Below are positions 47,057-55,074 of a stretch of DNA of 64,000 nucleotides, in pieces. Position 1 is the stretch's first letter, and every line of letters starts with the position of its first letter. The notes under the pieces are model-generated. The model searched no databases and had not been told where the DNA came from. It saw only the letters and a list, made by a program, of their open reading frames with translations. The stretch spans positions 259,129-323,128 of the forward strand of contig NZ_JAVLVT010000002.1 in NCBI RefSeq assembly GCF_031628175.1, in the 5' to 3' direction. This DNA comes from Lipingzhangella_A rawalii (GTDB lineage Bacteria > Actinomycetota > Actinomycetes > Streptosporangiales > Streptosporangiaceae). The position numbers were made by a program, and so were the translations under genes.

Positions 47057-48169
47057 CTAGTGCGGGGCGACCACGACCTCCACCCGCTGGAACTCCTTGA
47101 GGTCGGAATAGCCGGAGGTTGCCATGGTACGACGCAGGGCCCCCATCAGGTTCATGGTTCCGTCACTGGTGGAGGACGGGCCGTGCATGATCTCGGAGAG
47201 GGTGCCGATGGTTCCGACGTCCAGACGCCGCCCCCGTGGAAGCTCGTGATGGTGAGCCTCACTGCCCCAGTGGTGCCCCCGGCCCGGCGCCTCAGCGGCA
47301 CGCGCGAGGGGAGAACCGATCATGACGGCGTCGGATCCGCAGGCCAGAGCCTTGGCGATGTCCCCGCTGGAGGTCATGCCACCGTCGGCGATGATGTGCA
47401 CGTAGCGGCCACCGGACTCGTCCAGGTAGTCCCGACGGGCAGCGGCCACGTCGCCGATGGCGCTGGCCATGGGCACCGCGACCCCGAGCACGTTCCGGGT
47501 GGTGTGTCCGGAACCACCCCCGAAGCCCACCAGGACACCGGCGGCCCCGGTACGCATCAGGTGGAGTGCGGCAGTATAGGTGGTGCAGCCGCCCACGACG
47601 ACCGGGACGTCGAGATCGTAGATGAACGCCTTGAGGTTCAACGGTTCGGTGCGTCCCGAGACGTGTTCCGCGGACACGGTCGTGCCCCGGATCACGAACA
47701 GATCCACTCCGGCGTCGATGACCGCCTTGTGGTGCTGGGCTGTGCGCTGCGGCGAGAGGCGGGCAGCGGTGACCACCCCCGCCTGGCGGATCTCTTCGAT
47801 CCGGCGGCCGATCAGCTCCTCCTGAATGGGACTGGCATAGATCTCCTGGAGCCGCTGGGTCGCGGCTTCCTCATCCAGTTCACTGATCTCGGCGAGCAGC
47901 GGTTCGGGGTCCTCGTAGCGTGTCCACAGCCCTTCGAGGTCGAGCACGCCGAGGCCGCCCAGTTGACCGATGGCGATCGCGGTGCTGGGTGAGACCACGC
48001 TGTCCATCGGGCTGGCCAGCAGCGGGTTCTCGAAACGGTAGGCGTCGATCTGCCAGGTGAGCGAGACCTCCTCCGGATCACGTGTCCGCCGGGCCGGTAC
48101 GATTCCGATCTCGTCGAGCTCGTAGGCACGGCGGCCCTGCTTGCCCAGCCCGATCTCCATCTGCGCCAC
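47057..48169 (-). CDS. guaB3: GuaB3-family IMP dehydrogenase-like protein
   Basis: 370-residue member of the actinobacterial GuaB3 family, a paralogue of IMP dehydrogenase or GMP reductase. The TIM barrel is present (LASPMDSVVSP, HIIADGGMTSSGDIAKALAC), but the two CBS domains are missing. At the catalytic-loop position, where IMPDH has GPGSICTTR, this protein has GGGSGHTTR, so the nucleophilic cysteine is replaced. The GTG start at 48169 has AAGGA eight bases upstream. It lies downstream of guaB with 141 bases between, as in Streptomyces and Mycobacterium. IMPDH activity is unlikely. Confidence 0.93.
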   Translation of the reverse strand: MAQMEIGLGKQGRRAYELDEIGIVPARRTRDPEEVSLTWQIDAYRFENPLLASPMDSVVSPSTAIAIGQLGGLGVLDLEGLWTRYEDPEPLLAEISELDEEAATQRLQEIYASPIQEELIGRRIEEIRQAGVVTAARLSPQRTAQHHKAVIDAGVDLFVIRGTTVSAEHVSGRTEPLNLKAFIYDLDVPVVVGGCTTYTAALHLMRTGAAGVLVGFGGGSGHTTRNVLGVAVPMASAIGDVAAARRDYLDESGGRYVHIIADGGMTSSGDIAKALACGSDAVMIGSPLARAAEAPGRGHHWGSEAHHHELPRGRRLDVGTIGTLSEIMHGPSSTSDGTMNLMGALRRTMATSGYSDLKEFQRVEVVVAPH

Positions 48170-48310
48170 CGCTAGGGTCCTTCCTCGCGCCGCGTCCACA
48201 GGTCAGGCGCCCGAACACACGCGGGCACCGGCTTGGGGAGTCTACCGCCGTTTACTCCAGGTGGACGCAGCCCCGGGGCACGGCCACGTGGCTGGCCCGA
48301 ACGCCACGGG

Positions 48311-49813
48311 TCAACCCCGACCCTGGTAGTTGGGGGCCTCCACCGTCATCTGCACGTCGTGTGGATGACTCTCCTTGAGCCCGGCCGGGGTGATCCGCAT
48401 GAGCTGTCCGCGCTCGGTCAGATCGGCCACGGTTCGGGTTCCCGTGTACCACATGGACTGCCGCAGCCCCCCGACGAGCTGGTGTGCCACGGCGCTGAGT
48501 GGTCCCCGGTAGGGGACCTGCCCCTCGATCCCCTCTGGGACGATCTGGTCCTCGGTGACGACCGAGGCCTGGGAGTAGCGGTCCTTGGAGTAGGAACGGC
48601 CACGCATCGCGCCCAGGGACCCCATACCCCGATAGGCCTTGAACTGTTTGCCGTTGATGAAGATCAGCTCTCCGGGGCTCTCCTCCACTCCGGCGAGCAG
48701 ACTGCCGAGCATGACCGCACTCGCGCCGGCGACCAGAGCCTTGGCGATGTCGCCGGAATACTGGAGTCCACCGTCCGCGATCAGCGGAACCCCTGCGGGC
48801 CCGGCCGCCTGTGCGGCCTCCAGCACCGCCGTGACCTGCGGGGCACCCACCCCGGCGACGACACGCGTCGTACAGATCGAGCCAGGGCCGACCCCGATCT
48901 TGATGCCGTCGGCTCCGGCGTCCACCAGGGCCTGGGCACCGGCTCGGGTCGCGACGTTGCCGGCGATGACGTCGACGTTGGCGTTGGCCTTGAGTTTGGC
49001 GACCATGTCCAGTGCCGCCGCGGAGTGGCCCTGGGCGACGTCGACCACCAGGACATCGGTGCCCGCCTCGAGTAGCGCTCGGGCCCGCTGTTCTCCCTCG
49101 GTGCCAACGCCCACCGCCGCACCGACCCGCAGGCGGCCCCCGTCGTCCTTGCTGGCATCGGGGTACTGTTCCCGCTTGATGAAGTCTTTCACGGTGATCA
49201 GCCCGCGCAGGCGGCCCTGTGCGTCGACCAACGGCAGTTTCTCCACCTTGTTGTCTCGCAGCAGGGCGAAGGCATGGTCACGGTCGACGTCCATCGGGGC
49301 GGTAATCAGGGGCATCGGGGTCATGACATCCCGGACCATGCGCGTGCGGTCCTCTTCGAACCGCATGTCCCGGTTGGTGACGATGCCCAAGAGCACGCCG
49401 CTGTCGTCGGTCACCGGCGCTCCGGAGATGCGGTAGTGGGAGCTGAGCTCCTCCACAGCGGCGAGGGTGTCCTCCGGGCGGCAGGTGACGGGGTCGGTGA
49501 TCATCCCCGCCTCGGACCGTTTGACGAGGTCCACCTGGGTGGCTTGCTCCTGTGCGGAGAGGTTGCGGTGCAGGATGCCGATGCCTCCCTGCCGGGCCAT
49601 CGCCACCGCCATCCGAGACTCCGTCACCGTGTCCATGGCAGCGGATACCAGTGGCATGCGCAGCCGGATGTTCCGGGTGAGCCAGGTGTCGGTCTCCGCG
49701 TCCCCCGGGTTGAGGTCCGAGTACGCGGGCACCAGCAGGACGTCGTCGTAGGTCAGGCCTGGTGGCAGCACCTTGGTGTCCACCGGCTGTTGGTCTCCCC
49801 CGTGTGGTGTCAT
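48311..49813 (-). CDS. guaB: Inosine-5'-monophosphate dehydrogenase
   Basis: Converts IMP to XMP with NAD+, the committed step to guanine nucleotides (500 residues). The barrel is interrupted by two CBS domains at about residues 105-215. The catalytic loop GPGSICTTRVVAG carries C314. GGGGGAG five bases upstream supports ATG 49813; the longer frame to 49933 is rejected. It is the last-but-one gene of a guaB-guaB3 pair whose order relative to groEL is conserved in actinobacteria. Confidence 0.97.
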   Translation of the reverse strand: MTPHGGDQQPVDTKVLPPGLTYDDVLLVPAYSDLNPGDAETDTWLTRNIRLRMPLVSAAMDTVTESRMAVAMARQGGIGILHRNLSAQEQATQVDLVKRSEAGMITDPVTCRPEDTLAAVEELSSHYRISGAPVTDDSGVLLGIVTNRDMRFEEDRTRMVRDVMTPMPLITAPMDVDRDHAFALLRDNKVEKLPLVDAQGRLRGLITVKDFIKREQYPDASKDDGGRLRVGAAVGVGTEGEQRARALLEAGTDVLVVDVAQGHSAAALDMVAKLKANANVDVIAGNVATRAGAQALVDAGADGIKIGVGPGSICTTRVVAGVGAPQVTAVLEAAQAAGPAGVPLIADGGLQYSGDIAKALVAGASAVMLGSLLAGVEESPGELIFINGKQFKAYRGMGSLGAMRGRSYSKDRYSQASVVTEDQIVPEGIEGQVPYRGPLSAVAHQLVGGLRQSMWYTGTRTVADLTERGQLMRITPAGLKESHPHDVQMTVEAPNYQGRG

Positions 49814-49933
49814 CCCGTCTCCCCCGGCCTCGGCTGCGCTCTGTGCTCTCATCGTAGAACCTGCTCGGGGAAGCGCGGGCACGGTTCCGCCGCTCTTCCC
49901 GGACGAGCGGGCTGGTCGTGTGACCGACGGCAC

Positions 49934-50551
49934 CTAACGCCGCGGTTTCGGGCGGACACGGTGCCGGAGCCGGGACAGAGCACGATGCTGTGCGACGCGA
50001 ACGGCCCCCGCGGACATTCCCAGCGCGTCGCCGGTCTCATCGGCGGAGAAGCCGACCAGCACACGGAGCACCACCAGGTGCCGCTGCTGCGCGGGAAGCT
50101 CCCACAGCAGAGCCCGCGCACGCTCCACCTCCCAGGAGCGAACGGCAGCCTCCTCCGGACTGGGCGCGTCGTCGGGCCGGTCGGGAACGGAGGCCATGGG
50201 TGTATCGGACCGATTCATGCTGCGCAACGCATCGGTCACCTTGTGCGCGGCAATCCCGAATACGAACGAGGCGAAAGGCCGGCCCATATCCCGGTACCGG
50301 GGCAGCGCCGCCAGCAGGGCGACACACACGTCCTGGGCGACGTCGTCCGGTGTGGCGACGGCGGCCCGGGACAGCCGGGCCTGGCAGTAGCGCAGCACCA
50401 TCGGGCGGACCTCGCGCAGGAGGGCATCCAGCGCCGCGTCATCCCCCGCAACCGCGCGAGAGCTCAATTCCGTGAGTCGTTCCGTCTCGCGCCCGCCTCC
50501 CTGGAGGGACCCCGTGCGGCGCGTGCCTTCCGAGACGTCTAACCCGGTCAC
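49934..50551 (-). CDS. ECF-type sigma factor (ShbA/SigD-like)
   Basis: About 205 residues. Region 2 contains LRYCQARLSRAAVATPDDVA followed by QDVCVALLAALPRYRDMGRPFASFVFGIA, and region 4 contains LLWELPAQQRHLVVLRVLVG and GMSAGAVRVAQHRALSRLRH. The location between guaB and groEL-groES is that of Streptomyces ShbA, which activates hrdB, and of Mycobacterium SigD. Neither an RsdA-like anti-sigma gene nor a WhiB gene is next to it. I placed the start at a GTG at 50551; no good ribosome-binding site is visible there or at GTG 50614, so the true start is uncertain. Confidence 0.85.
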   Translation of the reverse strand: MTGLDVSEGTRRTGSLQGGGRETERLTELSSRAVAGDDAALDALLREVRPMVLRYCQARLSRAAVATPDDVAQDVCVALLAALPRYRDMGRPFASFVFGIAAHKVTDALRSMNRSDTPMASVPDRPDDAPSPEEAAVRSWEVERARALLWELPAQQRHLVVLRVLVGFSADETGDALGMSAGAVRVAQHRALSRLRHRVRPKPRR

Positions 50552-50621
50552 ACTTTGCAGTGTGCCCGCTCGTGCTGGATGCTGCGGCACGATTCCGGGC
50601 AACAGAACAGTCACATTCTGG

Positions 50622-50640
50622 CGATACGTGTTGCGTATCG
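50622..50640. promoter_or_regulatory. Perfect inverted repeat upstream of the sigma factor
   Basis: CGATACG, five bases, CGTATCG: a 7-bp perfect inverted repeat about 70 bases upstream of the sigma factor start. Its A/T content stands out. It is a candidate operator for a dimeric repressor, or a promoter element of the sigma gene. Confidence 0.4.
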
Positions 50641-50664
50641 GACGTTCGGAGTGCCGAAAACACC

Positions 50665-50696
50665 GGTGGGGCGCCCCCCGCGGGGGGCGCCCCACC
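50665..50696 (-). terminator. groEL terminator, 32-base perfect palindrome
   Basis: GGTGGGGCGCCCCCCG followed directly by its reverse complement, 62 bases after the groEL stop. It can form a G/C-only stem of about 14 pairs and should end groES-groEL transcription before the sigma factor gene. No U-tract follows. Confidence 0.75.
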
Positions 50697-50757
50697 CTGG
50701 CTCGTTCCCGACCTCGACACACGCAGGTCGGTTGTGCCACAGCTCGTCGAGGCGAGG

Positions 50758-52371
50758 TCAGTGTGCGTGACCGTGCCCGGAGTCCTCGCTCTCCTCCTCG
50801 GGCTTGTCCACCACGAGGGCCTCGGTGGTCAGGAGCATTCCGGCGATGGACGCCGCGTTCTCCACCGCCGAGCGGGTGACCTTGACCGGGTCGATGACAC
50901 CGTCGGCCATCAGGTCGCCGTAGGAGTCGGAGGAGGCGTTGTAGCCCTGGCCGCTGCCCAGCTCGGCGATCCGGTAGGTGACGACGTACCCTTCCTGGCC
51001 GGCGTTCTCCGCGATCCACCGGGCCGGCTCGGCCAGGGAACGACGCACGATGGACACGCCGGTCTGCACATCGTGGTCCCCGTCGACCTTGAGGTCGGAC
51101 AGCACGGCGGCCGCATGCACCAGAGACGATCCACCGCCAGCGATGATGCCTTCCTCGATGGCGGCGCGGGTCGCGGAGATGGCGTCCTCCAGGCGGTGCT
51201 TCTTCTCCTTGAGCTCCACCTCGGTGGCCGCACCCACCCGCAGAACGCTCACTCCACCGGAGAGCTTGGCCAGCCGCTCCTGGAGCTTCTCGCGATCCCA
51301 GTCGGAGTCGCTGGCCTCGATCTCCTTACGAATCTGGCGGACCCGGTCCTCGACGTCACTGGCCGCACCGGCACCATCGACGATCGTGGTCTCGTCCTTG
51401 GTGATGGTCACGCGCCGGGCCTTACCCAGCGTGTCGAGGTCGGCGTTCTCCAGGGTGAGGCCAACCTCTTCGGCGATGACCTGACCGCCGGTGAGGACGG
51501 CCATGTCCTGAAGCATCGCCTTGCGGCGCTCACCGAACCCGGGGGCCTTGACCGCCGCGACGTTCAGCGAACCCCGGATCTTGTTGAGGACCAGACCGCC
51601 CAGAGCGTCGCCCTCGACGTCCTCAGCGATGATCAGCAGCGGCTTCTTCGTCTGGGCAACCTTCTCCAGCAGCGGCAGGAGCTCTTGCAGGTTGGAGATC
51701 TTGCCCTGGTGCAGCAGGATCAGGGCGTCCTCGAGGACCGCCTCGCCCCGCTCGTTGTCGGTGACGAAGTACGGGGATACGTAGCCCTTGTCGAACTGCA
51801 TTCCCTCGGTGAAGTCGAGGGTCAGGCCGAAGGTGGGCGACTCCTCCACCGTGATGACGCCATCCTTACCGACCTTGTCGAAGGCCTCGGCGATGAGGTC
51901 GCCGATCTGGGCGTCCTGTGCGGAGTTCGTCGCCACGTAGGCGATGTCCTCGCGCTCCCCGATCTCCCGGGCCTGGGCGACCAGGTGTTCGGAGACCGCC
52001 TTCGCCGCGGCGTCGATGCCCTTCTTCAGGGACATGGGCGAGGCTCCGGCAGCCACGCTGCGGATTCCCTCGTGCACCAGCGCCTGGGCGAGCACCGTTG
52101 CGGTGGTGGTTCCGTCACCCGCGGCGTCGTTCGTCTTGGTGGCAACCTCCTTGACCAGCTGGGCCCCGAGGTTCTCGTAGGGGTCCTCCAGCTCGATCTC
52201 CCGCGCGACGGTCACACCGTCGTTGGTGATGGTGGGGGCGCCGAACTTCTTGTCGATAACCACGTTGCGGCCGCGGGGGCCCAACGTGACCTTTACCGAA
52301 TTCGCGAGGTGATCGACGCCGCGCTCGAGCGAGCGGCGTGCGTCGTCCTCGAATTCCAGGATCTTCGGCAT
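50758..52371 (-). CDS. groEL: Chaperonin GroEL with His-rich tail
   Basis: 60-kDa chaperonin (537 residues) that refolds proteins with GroES. It begins MPKILEFEDDARRSLERGVD and has the ATP-site NDAAGDGTTTATVLAQALV and the GGG-type equatorial segment. The C-terminus is SEDSGHGHAH rather than the GGM repeats of E. coli GroEL, which is the GroEL1-type tail of actinobacteria that can bind metals. It follows groES by 147 bases; CIRCE upstream predicts HrcA repression. A second groEL would be expected elsewhere in the genome. Confidence 0.97.
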   Translation of the reverse strand: MPKILEFEDDARRSLERGVDHLANSVKVTLGPRGRNVVIDKKFGAPTITNDGVTVAREIELEDPYENLGAQLVKEVATKTNDAAGDGTTTATVLAQALVHEGIRSVAAGASPMSLKKGIDAAAKAVSEHLVAQAREIGEREDIAYVATNSAQDAQIGDLIAEAFDKVGKDGVITVEESPTFGLTLDFTEGMQFDKGYVSPYFVTDNERGEAVLEDALILLHQGKISNLQELLPLLEKVAQTKKPLLIIAEDVEGDALGGLVLNKIRGSLNVAAVKAPGFGERRKAMLQDMAVLTGGQVIAEEVGLTLENADLDTLGKARRVTITKDETTIVDGAGAASDVEDRVRQIRKEIEASDSDWDREKLQERLAKLSGGVSVLRVGAATEVELKEKKHRLEDAISATRAAIEEGIIAGGGSSLVHAAAVLSDLKVDGDHDVQTGVSIVRRSLAEPARWIAENAGQEGYVVTYRIAELGSGQGYNASSDSYGDLMADGVIDPVKVTRSAVENAASIAGMLLTTEALVVDKPEEESEDSGHGHAH

Positions 52372-52518
52372 GTCTCGTCCGTCCTCAGGCTTCGAGTTGG
52401 GTTCTGCTCGGAGCGCGTCTGTCCCGCCCGGCTTGGGGGCCGGCCGGGACAGACAGCAACCAGCCCGGATGACCTGCCCGGGCCACGCAGGTTCGGCAGT
52501 GCTCGGTACGCTCCTGCG

Positions 52519-52833
52519 CTACTTCTCGACGACGGCGAGCAGGTCCCGCGCGGAGAGGACGAGGTACTCTTCGTTGTTGTACTTGACCTCGGTGCCGCCG
52601 TACTTGCTGTACAGCACGACATCACCGACGTTGACATCCAGGGGGACGCGCTTGCCGCTCTCGTCCAGACGGCCCGGGCCGACCGCGAGAACCTCACCCT
52701 CCTGGGGCTTCTCCTTGGCGGTGTCCGGGATGACCAGGCCGGATGCGGTGGTCTGCTCAGCGTCCAGGGTCTTCACGACGACGCGGTCGTCGAGCGGCTT
52801 CAGCACAGTCTTGCTGGCGGTGGCGGTCGACAC
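52519..52833 (-). CDS. groES: Co-chaperonin GroES
   Basis: 104-residue lid of the GroEL chamber. It starts (M)STATASKTVLKPLDDRVVVK from a GTG at 52833, with GGGAGG seven bases upstream, and has the mobile-loop region EQTTASGLVIPDTAKEKPQE and the end SARDLLAVVEK. The upstream ATG at 52875 is unlikely. It is the first gene of the groES-groEL operon under CIRCE control. Confidence 0.97.
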   Translation of the reverse strand: MSTATASKTVLKPLDDRVVVKTLDAEQTTASGLVIPDTAKEKPQEGEVLAVGPGRLDESGKRVPLDVNVGDVVLYSKYGGTEVKYNNEEYLVLSARDLLAVVEK

Positions 52834-52936
52834 GGTGTGACCTCCCCCTTCGGTGCGTGTATATGGAAACGGCATGCTGGAAAAGGGGCGACCACGGCGG
52901 CCTGCCGTCGCGGGTGCCAGACCGTCCTCGTCGCGA

Positions 52937-52963
52937 TTAGCACTCGATGATTGAGAGTGCCAA
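52937..52963. promoter_or_regulatory. CIRCE element (HrcA operator)
   Basis: TTAGCACTC, nine bases, GAGTGCCAA: eight of nine bases match the CIRCE consensus in the second arm. The TTGGCA box of the groES promoter is contained in the element on the minus strand (TTGGCACTC). It lies about 100 bases upstream of groES, as in other actinobacterial groESL1 operons. HrcA is not in this window. Confidence 0.9.
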
Positions 52964-53190
52964 TACGGAACATTAGCCGCCCGGCATCAGGTCGTCAAAC
53001 AATTGAGGGGACGAGGATGTCGGGTCCGGGCCACTGGACACACGAGCACCCAGCCACCACCCGCGCTCCGCGCGGAGCACAGTGCACCCGGTGGGCACGG
53101 TGGGCACGGTGGGCGGCACAGCAGTGACCTCAAGAGTGGCCACAGAGTGGCCACAACGGGCCGGGGAGTTGTTGGAGGGGCGAGGGAACG

Positions 53191-54636
53191 GTGACAGAAA
53201 CGGACAGCTCAGCGATCGTGAAACTGCTGACCCCGGAGGGGCAGAGCGTCCTGGACAGTGTGGACAGCACCCTGCTGGCTGCGGATCCACTCCAGGCCGC
53301 CACGGCGCTGCGGCGACGCGCCCGAGCCCACCTCGCAGCGACGTCCCGGCCCCAGCCGGCGGATACGGCGGATACGGCGGATACGGCGGATACCGCTAAC
53401 GCCCAGGACGTCACCGGCCCCCCGGAGGCAGGCGGTGCGACCGGCACATCCGCAGACGCAGGCACAGACACAGACGCGAACACCACCACCGAGTCCTGGC
53501 TCCGGGAGGTCAGCGCGGCCGCGCTGACCCAGGCCCGTCTTCGGCTCCGTGCCGAGCGCAAACTGGGGCCGGTGGCACAGCGGCTGTACTTCACAGCGGC
53601 GGGCCTGGAACAGGCCACCCGTGCCGCGGTGGCGAGCTACCGCGCCGAACGGATCGCAGGGGTGGCCCCGGAGGCCGGGCTGGTGGGCGACCTGTGCTGT
53701 GGAGTCGGCATGGATCTACTCGCCCTGGCGAACCTGGGGCTGACCGTGCACGGCGTGGACATCGACCCGGACACTGTGGCCGTGGCCCGTGCCAACGTGG
53801 CGGCGCTGGGTCTGGAGAGCAGCGCGCGGGTGAGTCTCGGCGACGTCACGACCGACAGTCCGGTCCGGCCCGAGGACTGTGCGGCGGTGTGTTGTGACCC
53901 GGCGCGCCGGGACGGTGGACGGCGGATCTTCGACCCCCGCGCCTACACCCCGCCCTGGGACACGGTGGTGGAACTGGTGCGCAGGGCACCCGCCGGTTGT
54001 CTCAAGGTCGCCCCGGGCATCGACCATGCCCTGGTCCCGACCGGGGCCGGCGCGGAGTGGATCTCGGTCGGCGGTGAGCTCAAGGAGGCTGCGTTGTGGT
54101 TCGGCGCCCTGGCCGAGCCGGGAACGCGTCGGGCCACTCTCCTCCCGGGCGGGAGTGCCGAGGCACACCTGGGCGGTACCCCGCGACACCCGGGGGTCAG
54201 CCTCGACCCGGACCCCGGGCTTGGCGATCCTCCCCTATCCGCCCCCCGGAGGTATCTGTACGAGCCGGATGACGCCGTCATCCGGGCCGGGCTGGTGGGA
54301 GAGGCGGCGGCCCTGGTGGACGGGGCACTCCTGGACCCCCAGATCGCCTACATCACCAGTGACCGGAAGGTGGACACCCCCTTCTGCCGGGGGTTCGAGA
54401 TCGACGAGATGGTTCCGTTCTCGGTGAAGCGGTTGCGGGCTCTGGTCCGTCAGCGCCAGTTCGGAACCATAACGATTAAGAAACGTGGCTCCGCTGTCGA
54501 CGTGGATCACCTGCGACGCCAGCTGCGTCCGGCCGGCCCCAACAGCGCCACACTGGTACTAACCAGAATAGGAAAAAAGCCGGTCTGTTTCGTATGTTCC
54601 GAGGTCACGACACCCAGAGGCACAAATCTGGCGTAA
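53191..54636 (+). CDS. SAM-dependent methyltransferase with THUMP-like C-terminus
   Basis: 481 residues. Residues 1-110 are variable and include a TAD-TAD-TAD-TAN tandem repeat and an acidic, Ser/Thr-rich linker. The Rossmann methyltransferase core follows, with motif I LVGDLCCGVGMDLLALANLG, motif II HGVDIDPDTVAVARANVAAL and the CCDPARRDGGRRIFDP motif; the C-terminal part (residue 400 on) resembles the THUMP-like domain of actinobacterial methyltransferases of this family. GAGGG precedes the GTG start. Homologues near groESL are conserved in actinobacteria and have no assigned substrate, though RNA is the likely target given the THUMP-like domain. Confidence 0.85.
   Translation: MTETDSSAIVKLLTPEGQSVLDSVDSTLLAADPLQAATALRRRARAHLAATSRPQPADTADTADTADTANAQDVTGPPEAGGATGTSADAGTDTDANTTTESWLREVSAAALTQARLRLRAERKLGPVAQRLYFTAAGLEQATRAAVASYRAERIAGVAPEAGLVGDLCCGVGMDLLALANLGLTVHGVDIDPDTVAVARANVAALGLESSARVSLGDVTTDSPVRPEDCAAVCCDPARRDGGRRIFDPRAYTPPWDTVVELVRRAPAGCLKVAPGIDHALVPTGAGAEWISVGGELKEAALWFGALAEPGTRRATLLPGGSAEAHLGGTPRHPGVSLDPDPGLGDPPLSAPRRYLYEPDDAVIRAGLVGEAAALVDGALLDPQIAYITSDRKVDTPFCRGFEIDEMVPFSVKRLRALVRQRQFGTITIKKRGSAVDVDHLRRQLRPAGPNSATLVLTRIGKKPVCFVCSEVTTPRGTNLA
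53358..53393 (+). repeat. 9-bp minisatellite inside the methyltransferase gene
   Basis: Four perfect copies of GGCGGATAC encode the Ala-Asp-Thr run in the linker. The repeat is in-frame (9 = 3 codons), so copy-number change would vary the linker length without frameshift. Confidence 0.95.
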
Positions 54637-55074
54637 TTCGCCAAATGGGTTGCTGCCGTACACCACCCCCAGCCGCGGAACCACAGCGCCGAACCACCCG
54701 CATCATCGCAATCCACACACAGTCGGCTCCTGTACCCCCTCGGTGTGGGAGCGTCAAAGTCGATACACTGGCCGTCGCCGCGGAGTTTCGCTCCGAGCGG
54801 CACGGCTGCCCGCTCGCCGGAAGACCTCCGCCAGTGCCTGACCCCCGATCCAGCATCACCCTCTCGCCCAGAAGCCTCGAATCCGAGAATCCGTTCGGCC
54901 TCGACCACAGTTCTCGCCGCAGGCGATTGCCGTACGGCTAGTTCGGGGACCTGCGGGTGGTCTGCGACGGGACGGGCCTGACCCAGTCAGCAGCGCGCCA
55001 AACCAAACTCCATGGAGAGCTCCCATCCAGCCACACTCCAGGGTGGGGGGCGCCCGACCACAAGGAGCACCTCG
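54637..55074. other. Gap between methyltransferase and coiled-coil genes
   Basis: 438 bases with no convincing gene or RNA. Frames on both strands are short, with no family resemblance. It may hold the coiled-coil gene's promoter, which I cannot identify. Confidence 0.5.

Noticed and set aside
46004..47992. 662-codon plus-strand frame across the transglycosylase, gap and guaB3
   Set aside because: It overlaps two well-supported genes on the other strand and is low-complexity, rich in Pro, Arg and Gly.
53358..53393. Short tandem repeat as a CRISPR array
   Set aside because: The unit is 9 bases with no spacers and is translated in frame. No CRISPR repeat or cas gene was seen anywhere in the window.
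54507..54908. 133-codon minus-strand frame after the methyltransferase
   Set aside because: It overlaps the methyltransferase's 3' end, has irregular composition and no recognisable motif.
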